Assembly (NCBI GenBank): GCA_041485885.1
Contig: JBGPKL010000012.1
Coordinates: forward strand, 1 to 64,000
DNA from: JACQFZ01 sp041485885
GTDB taxonomy: Bacteria > Pseudomonadota > Gammaproteobacteria > Acidiferrobacterales > Sulfurifustaceae
Direction of reading: 5' to 3'
Length of the DNA stretch: 64,000 nt
This document shows positions 8,040-16,031 of the stretch, piece by piece (positions within the stretch are counted from its first letter, which is position 1; each line of letters begins with the position of its first letter). The position numbers were made by a program, and so were the translations under genes. The notes beneath the pieces were generated by a model that saw only the letters and a program-made list of their open reading frames with translations, was not told the origin of the DNA and did no database searches.

Positions 8040-8386
8040 CGCGAGATCAACGCAAGTCGGATGCTTTCTAGCACTGCGTCGGTATCGCTCAAAACGTCAT
8101 TATCCCAAAATCTCAAAACTCGAAACCCGCGGCTTTCTAGGAATTCAGTGCGTTTGTCGTCGTATCGAACTTTCTGGGTATGTTGACCTCCATCCAACTC
8201 GATGATCAATTTCCGTTCGGTACACGCAAAATCGGCGATGTATCTGCCAATGACGTACTGGCGTCGGAACTTCGCACCGTCCACTTGACGATTGCGCAAT
8301 GCAAACCACAGCCGCTGCTCTGCGTCAGGCGCTCCATTGCGCAGCTGTCGCGCGCGCGTCTTTAGTATGGGTCGCAGCCTCGCCAT
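8027..8386 (-). CDS. DUF559 endonuclease-like protein
   Basis: A 119-residue protein of the DUF559 family, which belongs to the Vsr/PD-(D/E)XK-like restriction-endonuclease superfamily. Conserved segments are LRNRQVDGAKFRRQYVIGRY, IADFACTERKLIIELDGGQH and FLESRGFRVLRFWDNDVL. The D...ELDGGQH region corresponds to the metal-binding catalytic core. The GAGGGTGGA before the ATG and the final codons (RPSP then TAA) are both formed by flanking repeat DNA. Its substrate is unknown. Repair-type nicking and movement of the surrounding repeats are both speculative. Confidence 0.85.
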   Translation of the reverse strand: MARLRPILKTRARQLRNGAPDAEQRLWFALRNRQVDGAKFRRQYVIGRYIADFACTERKLIIELDGGQHTQKVRYDDKRTEFLESRGFRVLRFWDNDVLSDTDAVLESIRLALISRPSP

Positions 8387-8390
8387 TCCA

Positions 8391-8428
8391 CCCTCACCCC
8401 TACCCTCTCCCTAGAAGGGAGAGGGAAA
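8391..8428. repeat. CCCTCTCCC palindromic repeat, copy 2 (inverted)
   Basis: The tail CCCTCACCCC comes first, then the palindrome CCCTCTCCCT/AGGGAGAGGG (loop AGA). Its reverse complement matches the copy at 58632 almost exactly. On the minus strand the tail reads GGGGTGAGGG and provides the Shine-Dalgarno of the DUF559 gene. Confidence 0.8.
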
Positions 8429-8449
8429 TGGTTACTATCCAGCTTTGGG

Positions 8450-9412
8450 TCAATGCGTGTTTTCTCTCGCATCCTCCGCCAACGCCTCCATCAACTCGCT
8501 CATGTCCTTCGGCACCGACGCGGTCCAACACGATACTGCGCCGGTTTCAGGATGCGTCAGCGACAACTTCGCCGCGTGCAGCGCCTGGCGGCGAAAACCC
8601 CGCAGCAGCTCGATGAGACGCGGGTTCGCCGCGCGCGCAACGCGCGCGCGTCCACCGTACACCGGATCGCCGACGACCGGAAACCGCAGGTGCGCCATGT
8701 GCACGCGGATCTGATGCGTGCGCCCGGACTCGAGCGCGACGTGCACCAGCGTGTGCGCGCGGTATTTTTTCATAACGCGATAGTGGCTCACCGCTTGCCG
8801 GCCGCGCTCGGTCACCGCCATGCGCGTGCGATCGACGCGGTGGCGCCCGATCGGCGCGTCGATGCTGCCGCCCGCGACGATGACGCCGTTCACAATGGCG
8901 ATATACTCGCGCGCGATGGTGCGCAACTGGAGCCCGCGGATCAGGTGTTGGCGCGCGCGCTCGGTCTTCGCCACGACCATGAGGCCGGAGGTGTCTTTGT
9001 CCAGGCGATGAACGATGCCGGCGCGCGGAAGCCGCGCGAGATCGGGCGCGTAATGCAGCAACGCGTTCAGCACCGTGCCGCGCGGATTTCCCGCGCCGGG
9101 ATGCACAACCAAACCCGCTGGCTTGTTGATGACGATGAGACTGCCGTCCTCGTGCACGACATCGAGGGCGATTGCCTCCGCGGTTTCCGCGCTCGTCTCG
9201 CGCATCGGCTGGCGCAGCTCGATTCGCTCGCCGCCCTGGACTTTATCGCGCTTGCGCGGCACCCGTTCATCGAGCAGCACGTGGCCGGCGGCGATCCATT
9301 GCTGGAGCTGCGAGCGCGTGACGTCGGGAAAAAGCGACGCGAGCGCCTGATCCAACCGCCGGCCGGCGAAATCCGGCGGGATTCGCGCGACCCGCGTCTT
9401 TGCTTTGCTCAT
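8450..9412 (-). CDS. rluD: 23S rRNA pseudouridine(1911/1915/1917) synthase RluD
   Basis: A 320-residue enzyme converting three uridines in helix 69 of 23S rRNA to pseudouridine. Residues ~10-75 form an S4 RNA-binding domain (AGRRLDQAL, RSQLQQWI). The catalytic RluA-type domain carries GIVHRLDKDTSGLMVVAKT with the catalytic Asp, then SGRTHQIRVHMAHL and GDPVYGG. The ATG at 9412 aligns with RluD starts; an ATG at 9436 would add eight residues. It is divergent from bamD, an arrangement conserved in gammaproteobacteria. Confidence 0.93.
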   Translation of the reverse strand: MSKAKTRVARIPPDFAGRRLDQALASLFPDVTRSQLQQWIAAGHVLLDERVPRKRDKVQGGERIELRQPMRETSAETAEAIALDVVHEDGSLIVINKPAGLVVHPGAGNPRGTVLNALLHYAPDLARLPRAGIVHRLDKDTSGLMVVAKTERARQHLIRGLQLRTIAREYIAIVNGVIVAGGSIDAPIGRHRVDRTRMAVTERGRQAVSHYRVMKKYRAHTLVHVALESGRTHQIRVHMAHLRFPVVGDPVYGGRARVARAANPRLIELLRGFRRQALHAAKLSLTHPETGAVSCWTASVPKDMSELMEALAEDARENTH

Positions 9413-9519
9413 GCCAGTCAGTATGATTCTTACCATTACGCGCGAACCCGCGACGGACCGCGACGCGATTTTTTCGGCGATTCAGTGTAGCCGCTTCCCC
9501 CGGAATTTAAGAGGACCCG

Positions 9520-10299
9520 ATGCATCGACTCATTCGAATGGCACTACTCACCGCCGTCTGCGCGCTGGCCGGTTGCGCCAGCGTGATCGATCCGACCCGC
9601 GACTGGACCGCCGAGCAGTTTTATCAAGACGGGAAGGAAAAAATGGAGTCGGGCAGTTGGGCCGAGGCGATCAAAACCTTCGAGCAGCTCGAGTCGCGCT
9701 ATCCTTACGGCCGCTATACCGAACAGGCGCAGCTCGAGATCGCATACGCTCAATACAAGGACAACGAGCCGGCGCTGGCGCTCGCCGCCACCGATCGCTT
9801 CATCCGTTTGCATCCGACGCATCCGAACGTCGACTACGCCTATTACCTAAAGGGCGTGACCAATTTTCATAACGAGAAGAGCCTCATCCACACGCTGCTC
9901 GGATACGACGAGGCCCTTTGGGACCGCGACGCCAAGGGCGCGCGCGAGTCGTACAACGCGTTTCGCGAGCTCGTGGAGCGCTTTCCGAACAGTCGCTACG
10001 CCAAGGACGCCGGCGAGCGGATGAAGTATCTGCTCGACGCCCAGGCACGCTATGAGGTGCACATCGCGCAGTTCTACCTCGATAGCGGCGCCTATGTCGC
10101 CGCCGCCAACCGTTGCAAGTTCGCGCTCGAAAACTATCCGCGCACACCGGCAATCGAGGACGCGCTCGGCATCCAAGCGAAGGCGTACCAGCTCATGGGA
10201 TTGACGAAGCTCGCCGACGACACGATCCGCGTGCTGCGGGCGAATTTCCCGAGCAGTCGGTATCTGAAAGAGATCGACGAGCTTAAGGCGGCGGGATAA
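9520..10299 (+). CDS. bamD: Outer-membrane assembly lipoprotein BamD
   Basis: A 259-residue lipoprotein with signal peptide and lipobox LAGC (Cys19), followed by five TPR-like repeats, for example AEAIKTFEQLESRYPYGRYT and FRELVERFPNSRYAKDAGE. BamD is the essential partner of BamA in inserting beta-barrel proteins and faces the periplasm from the inner leaflet of the outer membrane. Length and neighbour (rluD, divergent) match the E. coli locus. It converges on glnB seven bases later, with no obvious terminator between. Confidence 0.95.
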   Translation: MHRLIRMALLTAVCALAGCASVIDPTRDWTAEQFYQDGKEKMESGSWAEAIKTFEQLESRYPYGRYTEQAQLEIAYAQYKDNEPALALAATDRFIRLHPTHPNVDYAYYLKGVTNFHNEKSLIHTLLGYDEALWDRDAKGARESYNAFRELVERFPNSRYAKDAGERMKYLLDAQARYEVHIAQFYLDSGAYVAAANRCKFALENYPRTPAIEDALGIQAKAYQLMGLTKLADDTIRVLRANFPSSRYLKEIDELKAAG

Positions 10300-10305
10300 G
10301 CGCCC

Positions 10306-10644
10306 CTATATCGCCGCTTCGCCGCGCTCGCCGGTTCGGATGCGCACGACTTGCTCGATCGGATAGACGAATATTTTGCCGTCGCCGATCTTGCCGGTGC
10401 GCGCGGCCGCGATGATCGCCTCGACGCAGCGATCGACTTGTTCGTCGGGGATCACCACCTCGATCTTCACTTTCGGAAGAAAGTCGATGACGTACTCCGC
10501 GCCCCGATAAAGCTCGGTGTGCCCTTTCTGCCGGCCGAAGCCCTTTACTTCGGTGACCGTCAGGCCGGTGACGCCGGCCTCGGACAACGCCTCGCGCACG
10601 TCGTCGAGCTTGAATGGCTTGATTATTGCTTCGATTTTTTTCAT
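10306..10644 (-). CDS. glnB: Nitrogen regulatory protein PII (GlnB)
   Basis: A 112-residue trimeric signal protein that senses 2-oxoglutarate, ATP/ADP and, through uridylylation, glutamine. The T-loop GFGRQKGHTELYRGAEY includes Tyr51, the uridylylation site. The B-loop TGKIGDGKIFV and C-loop RIRTGE are intact. Sequence is closer to GlnB than GlnK, and no amtB is adjacent. The ATG at 10644 is the family start. It lies 64 bases downstream of nadE, probably as the last gene of the sucCD-nadE-glnB group or from its own promoter in the gap. Confidence 0.94.
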   Translation of the reverse strand: MKKIEAIIKPFKLDDVREALSEAGVTGLTVTEVKGFGRQKGHTELYRGAEYVIDFLPKVKIEVVIPDEQVDRCVEAIIAAARTGKIGDGKIFVYPIEQVVRIRTGERGEAAI

Positions 10645-10708
10645 TGCTTCGCTACCTCGAGCTAAACGACGTTCATTATCTCCCGGCGTGCATCGCGCGA
10701 TTACTCGG

Positions 10709-12334
10709 TCAACCGCGGGCGAAACCGGACGTAATAGGATAGCGCCGGTCGCGCCCGAAAGCGCGCGGCGTGATGCGCACACCGGGCGGCGCTTGCCGGC
10801 GCTTGTATTCGTTGCGATCGACCATCGCGATCACCCGGCGCACGGTGGTGTCATCGAAGCCGGCGGCGACGATGTCCTCGGCCGACTCGTCGCGCTCGAC
10901 GTAGCGCTCGAGAATCGCATCGAGCATTTCGTAGGGCGGCAGCGAATCCGTATCTTTTTGGTGCGGCGCAAGCTCGGCCGTCGGCGGCCGATCGAATACA
11001 CGCTGCGGGATCACGGCTTTTCGCCGGTTGCGCAACGCGGCAAGGCGATACACCAACGTCTTCGGAACATCCTTGATCGCGGCGAAGCCGCCGGCCATGT
11101 CGCCGTAGAGCGTGGCGTAGCCCACCGCCATCTCGCTCTTGTTGCCGGTGGTCAAGACCATTTTCCCGGTCTTGTTCGAAATCGCCATGAGCAGCACACC
11201 GCGCACGCGCGCCTGGATGTTCTCCTCGGTCGTGTCGGGCTTCAATCCCTTGAACTCCTCGCGCAACGCGTCGAGGAAGGCCTGGAACATCGGCTCGATT
11301 GGAACCATTCGATGGCGCACACCGAGCGTCTGCGCCTGTGCGCGCGCGTCCTCGATGCTCATATCGGCCGTGTAGCGCGACGGCATCATCACCGCTTCCA
11401 CGCGCTCGGCGCCGAGCGCATCGACAGCGATACATAGGGTGAGGGCGGAATCGATGCCGCCGGAAAGACCGATCACGACGCCGGCGAATCGGTTCTTCTC
11501 GACGTAGTCGCGCACGCCGAGCACCAGCGCCGAGTAGACGCTCTCGTCTTGTTCAAGCTCGGGTGCGATGTCACCCGGTATGGGCTCGATCCGCGAACCC
11601 AGCTCGAAATCCACTGCGTAAATCCCTTCGACGAAAGCGGGCGTGCGCAGCGCGAGCTTGCCCGAGGCGTCGAGCACGAACGAATCGCCGTCGAATACCA
11701 GCTCATCCTGGCCGCCGACGAGATTAAGATAAACGAACGGCACGCCGTGCGTGCGCGCATAGCGCTCGGCAATCGCGAGCCGCTCCTGTCCCTTGTTTAT
11801 ATGGAATGGCGAACCGTTAATGTTGACGATCAATCTCGCTCCCGCGGCAACCGCTTGCTCGATCGGCCCCGGAAACCACATGTCCTCGCAAATGGTGAGA
11901 CCGACCGGAACCGAGTTCACGTCGACCACACACGGGTCGTTGCCCGACGCAAAATATCGACGCTCATCGAATACACCGTAATTCGGCAAATGATGTTTGC
12001 AGTACGTCGCGTGCACCGCACCTTTGCGCAACAGCGACGCGGCATTGTAAAGCTCGGCGCCGACTCGGTGCGGGTGACCCGCGATGATGTCGATGCCGGC
12101 GGCGGCACGCGCGAGTTGCGCCAGGCCACCCGCGGCACGCTTGATCAGCTCGGCGCGAAACAGCAAATCTTCGGGGGGATAGCCGGTGACGGAAAGCTCG
12201 GGGAAGACGACCAGGTTCGCCTTGAGCTCGTCGCGGGCGCGCACGGCTTGCGCCGTCATCTTGCGCACGTTGCCCGATACGTCTCCAACCAGCAGATTCG
12301 ATTGCGCGAGCGCTATCCGCAATCGGCCGCTCAC
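10709..12334 (-). CDS. nadE: Glutamine-dependent NAD+ synthetase
   Basis: A 541-residue two-domain enzyme making NAD+ from deamido-NAD+, ATP and glutamine. The N-terminal nitrilase-like glutaminase domain shows the Glu (FPELSVTGYPPEDLL), Lys (KHHLPNYGVFDERRYF) and Cys (ICEDMWFPGP) of the catalytic triad. The C-terminal synthetase domain has the PP-loop GLSGGIDSALT and TTGNKSEMAVGYATLYGDMA. The start is a GTG at 12334, abutting the sucD stop with no gap, so translation is likely coupled to sucD. Confidence 0.94.
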   Translation of the reverse strand: MSGRLRIALAQSNLLVGDVSGNVRKMTAQAVRARDELKANLVVFPELSVTGYPPEDLLFRAELIKRAAGGLAQLARAAAGIDIIAGHPHRVGAELYNAASLLRKGAVHATYCKHHLPNYGVFDERRYFASGNDPCVVDVNSVPVGLTICEDMWFPGPIEQAVAAGARLIVNINGSPFHINKGQERLAIAERYARTHGVPFVYLNLVGGQDELVFDGDSFVLDASGKLALRTPAFVEGIYAVDFELGSRIEPIPGDIAPELEQDESVYSALVLGVRDYVEKNRFAGVVIGLSGGIDSALTLCIAVDALGAERVEAVMMPSRYTADMSIEDARAQAQTLGVRHRMVPIEPMFQAFLDALREEFKGLKPDTTEENIQARVRGVLLMAISNKTGKMVLTTGNKSEMAVGYATLYGDMAGGFAAIKDVPKTLVYRLAALRNRRKAVIPQRVFDRPPTAELAPHQKDTDSLPPYEMLDAILERYVERDESAEDIVAAGFDDTTVRRVIAMVDRNEYKRRQAPPGVRITPRAFGRDRRYPITSGFARG

Positions 12335-13210
12335 TTAACGCAACACCTCGCGCATGCGTTTGCCGATCTCCGCCGGCGAGCGCACGGTGTTGACGCCCGC
12401 GGCTTCGAGCGCGCGAAATTTTTCATCCGCCGTACCCTTGCCGCCCGCGATCACCGCGCCGGCATGTCCCATGCGCTTGCCTTTCGGCGCGGTCACACCG
12501 GCGATGTACGCGACGACGGGTTTCGTCACGTGCTCTTTAATGTAGGCGGCGGCATCTTCTTCCGCTTGTCCGCCGATTTCTCCCACCATCACGATACCCT
12601 TCGTCTGCGGATCGGATTGGAACAGTTTCATACAATCGACGAAGTTCAGCCCTTGAATCGGATCGCCGCCGATACCGATACAGGTGCTCTGCCCGAGACC
12701 TTCTTGTGTCGTTTGATACACCGCTTCATACGTGAGCGTGCCCGAGCGCGATACGATTCCGATCACGCCCGGCTTATGGATAAACCCCGGCATGATGCCC
12801 ATCTTGCACTCGCCCGGCGTAATGACGCCCGGGCAGTTCGGGCCGATCAACACCGAGCCAGTGTACTTCGTGCGCAGCACCAATTTCACGCCGAGCATGT
12901 CGCGTACCGGAATACCCTCGGTGATGCAGGCGATGACTTTAATCCCGGCCGCCGCCGCTTCGAGTATCGAGTCGGCTGCATACGCAGCGGGAACGTAGAT
13001 CATCGTCGCATCGGCGCCCGTTTGCTCGACGGCATCGCGCACCGTATTGAATACCGGAAGGCTGAGATGTTTTTGTCCGCCCTTGCCCGGGGTGACGCCG
13101 CCGACCATTTTCGTTCCGTAGGCGATGGCCTGCTCCGAATGGAACGTGCCTTGCTTGCCGGTGAAACCTTGGCAAATGACTTTAGTGTTTTTGCTGACGA
13201 GTACGCTCAT
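12335..13210 (-). CDS. sucD: Succinyl-CoA ligase (ADP-forming) subunit alpha
   Basis: A 291-residue alpha subunit of the TCA-cycle enzyme interconverting succinyl-CoA and succinate with ADP/ATP phosphorylation. An N-terminal Rossmann CoA-binding domain (VICQGFTGKQGTFHSEQAI) is followed by the ligase domain with GIGGDPIQG and the phosphohistidine loop GKRMGHAGAVIAGGKGTA. It is 26 bases downstream of sucC and directly abuts nadE. Length matches E. coli SucD. Confidence 0.96.
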   Translation of the reverse strand: MSVLVSKNTKVICQGFTGKQGTFHSEQAIAYGTKMVGGVTPGKGGQKHLSLPVFNTVRDAVEQTGADATMIYVPAAYAADSILEAAAAGIKVIACITEGIPVRDMLGVKLVLRTKYTGSVLIGPNCPGVITPGECKMGIMPGFIHKPGVIGIVSRSGTLTYEAVYQTTQEGLGQSTCIGIGGDPIQGLNFVDCMKLFQSDPQTKGIVMVGEIGGQAEEDAAAYIKEHVTKPVVAYIAGVTAPKGKRMGHAGAVIAGGKGTADEKFRALEAAGVNTVRSPAEIGKRMREVLR

Positions 13211-13236
13211 TTCAAGATCTGCTCTACGGCATGGGT

Positions 13237-14400
13237 TTATTTGGAGGCGGCGGCGACAACTTGCTTGGCGGCTTGCGTGAGACTGTCCGCCGCCATCACT
13301 TTGAGACCGCTCGCCTTCAGCATTTCGCGGCCCTTCTCGACATTCGTGCCTTCGAGACGAACCACCACCGGCACGGCGACGTTAACTTCCTTAACCGCTT
13401 TGATAATACCTTCGGCGATAAGATCGCAGCGCACGATGCCGCCGAAAATGTTGATCAAGATCGCCTTAACCTTCGGATCGGAAAGAATGATCTTGAACGC
13501 CTCGGCGACTCTCTCGGGAGTCGCGCCGCCGCCGACGTCGAGAAAATTCGCCGGCTGTCCGCCATGGAGCTTGATCAGATCCATCGTCGCCATCGCGAGG
13601 CCAGCGCCGTTGACCATGCAGCCGATGCTGCCGTCGAGCGTGACGTAGTTGAGATCGTGCTCGCGGGCGCGCGCCTCTTTCGGATCGTCCTGCGAAGCGT
13701 CGCGCAAGTCGGCAAGCTCTTTGCGGCGGTAAAGGGCGTTGTCATCCACCTGGATCTTGGCGTCGAGCACCATCAGCTCGCCGTTCTTCGTCACGACGAG
13801 CGGATTGATTTCGAGCAGCGCGAGATCGCAAGACGTATAGACCTCGTAAAGCGCCGTCATCAGACGCGCCAGTTGCGCGGTTTGTTTATCGTCGAAGCCG
13901 AGGGCGAACGCGATTTCGCGGCATTGATACGGCTGCAGTCCGACCGAGGGCTCGACCACCGTTCGCAACATTTTCTCCGGTCGGTTCGCCGCGACCTCTT
14001 CGATGTCCATGCCGCCTTCGCTTGACGCGATAAAAATCAAGCGCTCGAGCGCACGATCCAACAGACACGCGAGATAAATCTCGCGCGCGATCTCGCTTGG
14101 CGCTTCGATGTAGAGCCGTTCGACCGGCTGCCCGTTGGGACCGGTCTGATGCGTGACGAGACGCGTGCCGAGCAAGCTCTTCGCGACCTTCTCCAGCTCC
14201 TCGCGACTTTTGACGAGCTTGACGCCGCCCGCCTTGCCGCGACCACCGGCGTGGATTTGCGCTTTCACCACCCACGCGCTACCGCCCATGGCCTGCGCCG
14301 CTTGGATCGCTTCCGCCACCGAGAACACCGGGCGGCCGCTTGGAACCGGAACGCCGTATTTTGCGAGCAGAGCCTTCGCTTGGTATTCGTGCAGATTCAT
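13237..14400 (-). CDS. sucC: Succinyl-CoA ligase (ADP-forming) subunit beta
   Basis: A 387-residue beta subunit with an ATP-grasp nucleotide-binding N-terminal half. It starts MNLHEYQAKALLAKYGVPVP, has the lysine-bearing WVVKAQIHAGGRGKAGGVKL, and ends in a CoA-ligase domain with the conserved NIFGGIVRCDLIAEGI. The ATG at 14400 is the family start; frame extension to 14454 is non-conserved. It is the first gene of the sucC-sucD-nadE(-glnB) group. No sucAB lies upstream, unlike E. coli. Confidence 0.95.
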   Translation of the reverse strand: MNLHEYQAKALLAKYGVPVPSGRPVFSVAEAIQAAQAMGGSAWVVKAQIHAGGRGKAGGVKLVKSREELEKVAKSLLGTRLVTHQTGPNGQPVERLYIEAPSEIAREIYLACLLDRALERLIFIASSEGGMDIEEVAANRPEKMLRTVVEPSVGLQPYQCREIAFALGFDDKQTAQLARLMTALYEVYTSCDLALLEINPLVVTKNGELMVLDAKIQVDDNALYRRKELADLRDASQDDPKEARAREHDLNYVTLDGSIGCMVNGAGLAMATMDLIKLHGGQPANFLDVGGGATPERVAEAFKIILSDPKVKAILINIFGGIVRCDLIAEGIIKAVKEVNVAVPVVVRLEGTNVEKGREMLKASGLKVMAADSLTQAAKQVVAAASK

Positions 14401-14506
14401 TCTTGTATTGCCGTGCCCTTTCGATGAGGCGCGGATTATCCCTGAGAACCCCATCTTTGTGAACCGCCGTTCGCAAATCGGTCGGCGAGCTGATCGATAC
14501 TAATTC

Positions 14507-14604
14507 GGAACGCAGATGAACGCAGATTATGAAGATGAACGCGGATGCGGAGAAGCTAATCTATTGTTCTTTACATCTGCGTTTATCTGCGTTCATCTGC
14601 GGTT
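14507..14604. repeat. GCAGAT inverted repeat, copy 1
   Basis: The left arm (14507-14527, starting GGAACGCAGATGAACGCAG) is matched by the right arm ending ATCTGCGTTCATCTGCGG. The right arm overlaps the 3' end of the outer-membrane factor gene and provides its last codons and TAA stop. Related copies are at 27031, 33559 and 43814. Confidence 0.8.
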
Positions 14605-16031
14605 GCAGTTGTCCCTTTAGAATCCGCCGTCGCATCCCACCCCCCGCCGAGCGCTCGAATCAGCGCCACACTCGCGGTAAAACGCTGGCTCAGAATGCCG
14701 AGCGCTACGCGCTCGTTGTTGTACGCCGCCGTTTGCGCGATGACGACGTTCAAGTAGCTGACCAACCCGGCGCGATACTGGTTCGTGACGAGGCGCAACG
14801 ATTCACGCGACGCCTTCACCGCTTCGTCCTGAACCTGCGCCTCCTGCTCGATCAATCGCAGCGCCGCGAGGTTGTCTTCGACTTCCTGAAAGCCGGTGAG
14901 CACCGTCTGGCGATAGCTCGCGACCGTCTCATCGTACACTGCGATCGCGGATTCGTTCTGCGCGCCGCGCAAGCCGCCGTCGAACAACGTCTCCGCCAGC
15001 GCCGCGCCGACGGACCAGTAGCGGCTCGGCGCGTCGAACCAGCGCGCGAGGCTCGCGCTTTGAAACCCGCCGGTTGCGGAAAGCGTAAACGCGGGGAAAT
15101 ACGCCGCGCGCGCGACGCCGATCTGCGCGTTCGCCGCGGCGACGCGGCGCTCGGCGCTCGCGATGTCCGGCCGGCGCTCGAGCAACTCCGACGGCAGGCC
15201 GAGCGGCAGCGCCGGCAGGCGCGCGTCGAGCGCGGCCGGCGCGATGGAAAAAACGGCCGGTGCCTTGCCGACGAGCAACGCGATGGCGTGCTCGAGCTGC
15301 GCGCGCTGGATGCCGGCGTCGAGCACTTGCGCTTGCGCGGACTTGAGCTGGGCCTGCGCCTGCGTCACGTCCGCGCGCGGCACCACACCGACGTCGTACT
15401 GGTTCTGCGTGAGCTGCAGCGACTTCTCGTAACCCGCGACGGTGTCGTTGAGCAGGGCGATCTGCGCGTCTTGGATGCGCAAGAGAAAATAAACGCGCGC
15501 GAGCTCCGCCTGCGCCGAGAGCCGCGCGGCGCGCAGATCGGCGGCGCTTGCTTGCGCCGTCGCCACGTTCGCTTCGACGGAACGCCGCACCCGCCCCCAG
15601 AGATCCAGCTCCCAGTTGGTGTCGAGCGCAACGTTATAGTTGGTGCCGGTCGTCTGCACGCCGGTAGTCGCGCCGCGGTTGCTCGATATCTTGCTGCGCG
15701 ACACCGACGCATCGGCCGCGACCGTCGGAAAATATGCCGCGCGCGCGCTGCCGACGAGCGCGCGCGCCTGGCGAAAGCGCGCTTCCGCGAGCTTGATATT
15801 TTGATTCGAGACGTCGACTTGCTCGGCGAGCGCATTCAACGGCGCGTCGCCGAACACTTCCCACCACTTCGCTTGCACCGCGTCGTCGCGCGGCTCAGCC
15901 TGCTTCCAGTCCTGCGCTTCTTTGTACCCGGCCGGTACGTCGACGGTCGGCCGCACGTAGTCAGGCCCGGTGGCGCACGCCGCGAGCAGCATCACGATCA
16001 TAGCCGCCAACGCAATACGCATGACGCTCAT
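14583..16031 (-). CDS. RND efflux outer-membrane channel lipoprotein (NodT/OprM family)
   Basis: A 482-residue TolC-like trimeric channel with lipobox LLAAC (Cys19) and two outer-membrane-efflux repeats typical of the NodT subfamily, for example ELDLWGRVRRSVEAN. The ATG at 16031 overlaps the TGA of the upstream RND gene (ATGA), so translation is coupled. Gene order adaptor-pump-pump-channel equals muxABC-opmB of Pseudomonas aeruginosa. The C-terminal residues TADERR and the stop are encoded by the dispersed repeat at 14507-14604, suggesting the original terminus was replaced. Confidence 0.9.
   Translation of the reverse strand: MSVMRIALAAMIVMLLAACATGPDYVRPTVDVPAGYKEAQDWKQAEPRDDAVQAKWWEVFGDAPLNALAEQVDVSNQNIKLAEARFRQARALVGSARAAYFPTVAADASVSRSKISSNRGATTGVQTTGTNYNVALDTNWELDLWGRVRRSVEANVATAQASAADLRAARLSAQAELARVYFLLRIQDAQIALLNDTVAGYEKSLQLTQNQYDVGVVPRADVTQAQAQLKSAQAQVLDAGIQRAQLEHAIALLVGKAPAVFSIAPAALDARLPALPLGLPSELLERRPDIASAERRVAAANAQIGVARAAYFPAFTLSATGGFQSASLARWFDAPSRYWSVGAALAETLFDGGLRGAQNESAIAVYDETVASYRQTVLTGFQEVEDNLAALRLIEQEAQVQDEAVKASRESLRLVTNQYRAGLVSYLNVVIAQTAAYNNERVALGILSQRFTASVALIRALGGGWDATADSKGTTATADERR

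Larger units (their letters stand above)
8001..8428. mobile_element. Candidate composite unit: DUF559 gene between inverted palindromic repeats
   Basis: Two copies of the same palindrome-plus-tail repeat lie in opposite orientation (8004-8039 and 8391-8428) and tightly enclose one endonuclease-like gene. The right copy supplies the gene's ribosome-binding site and the left copy its last codons and stop. The layout resembles a tiny element with terminal inverted repeats. No target-site duplication was recognised, and movement is an inference. Confidence 0.35.

Noticed and set aside
11549..13648. 699-codon plus-strand frame opposite nadE, sucD and sucC
   Set aside because: It is antisense to three strongly conserved genes, and its Arg/His-rich product has no recognisable domain.
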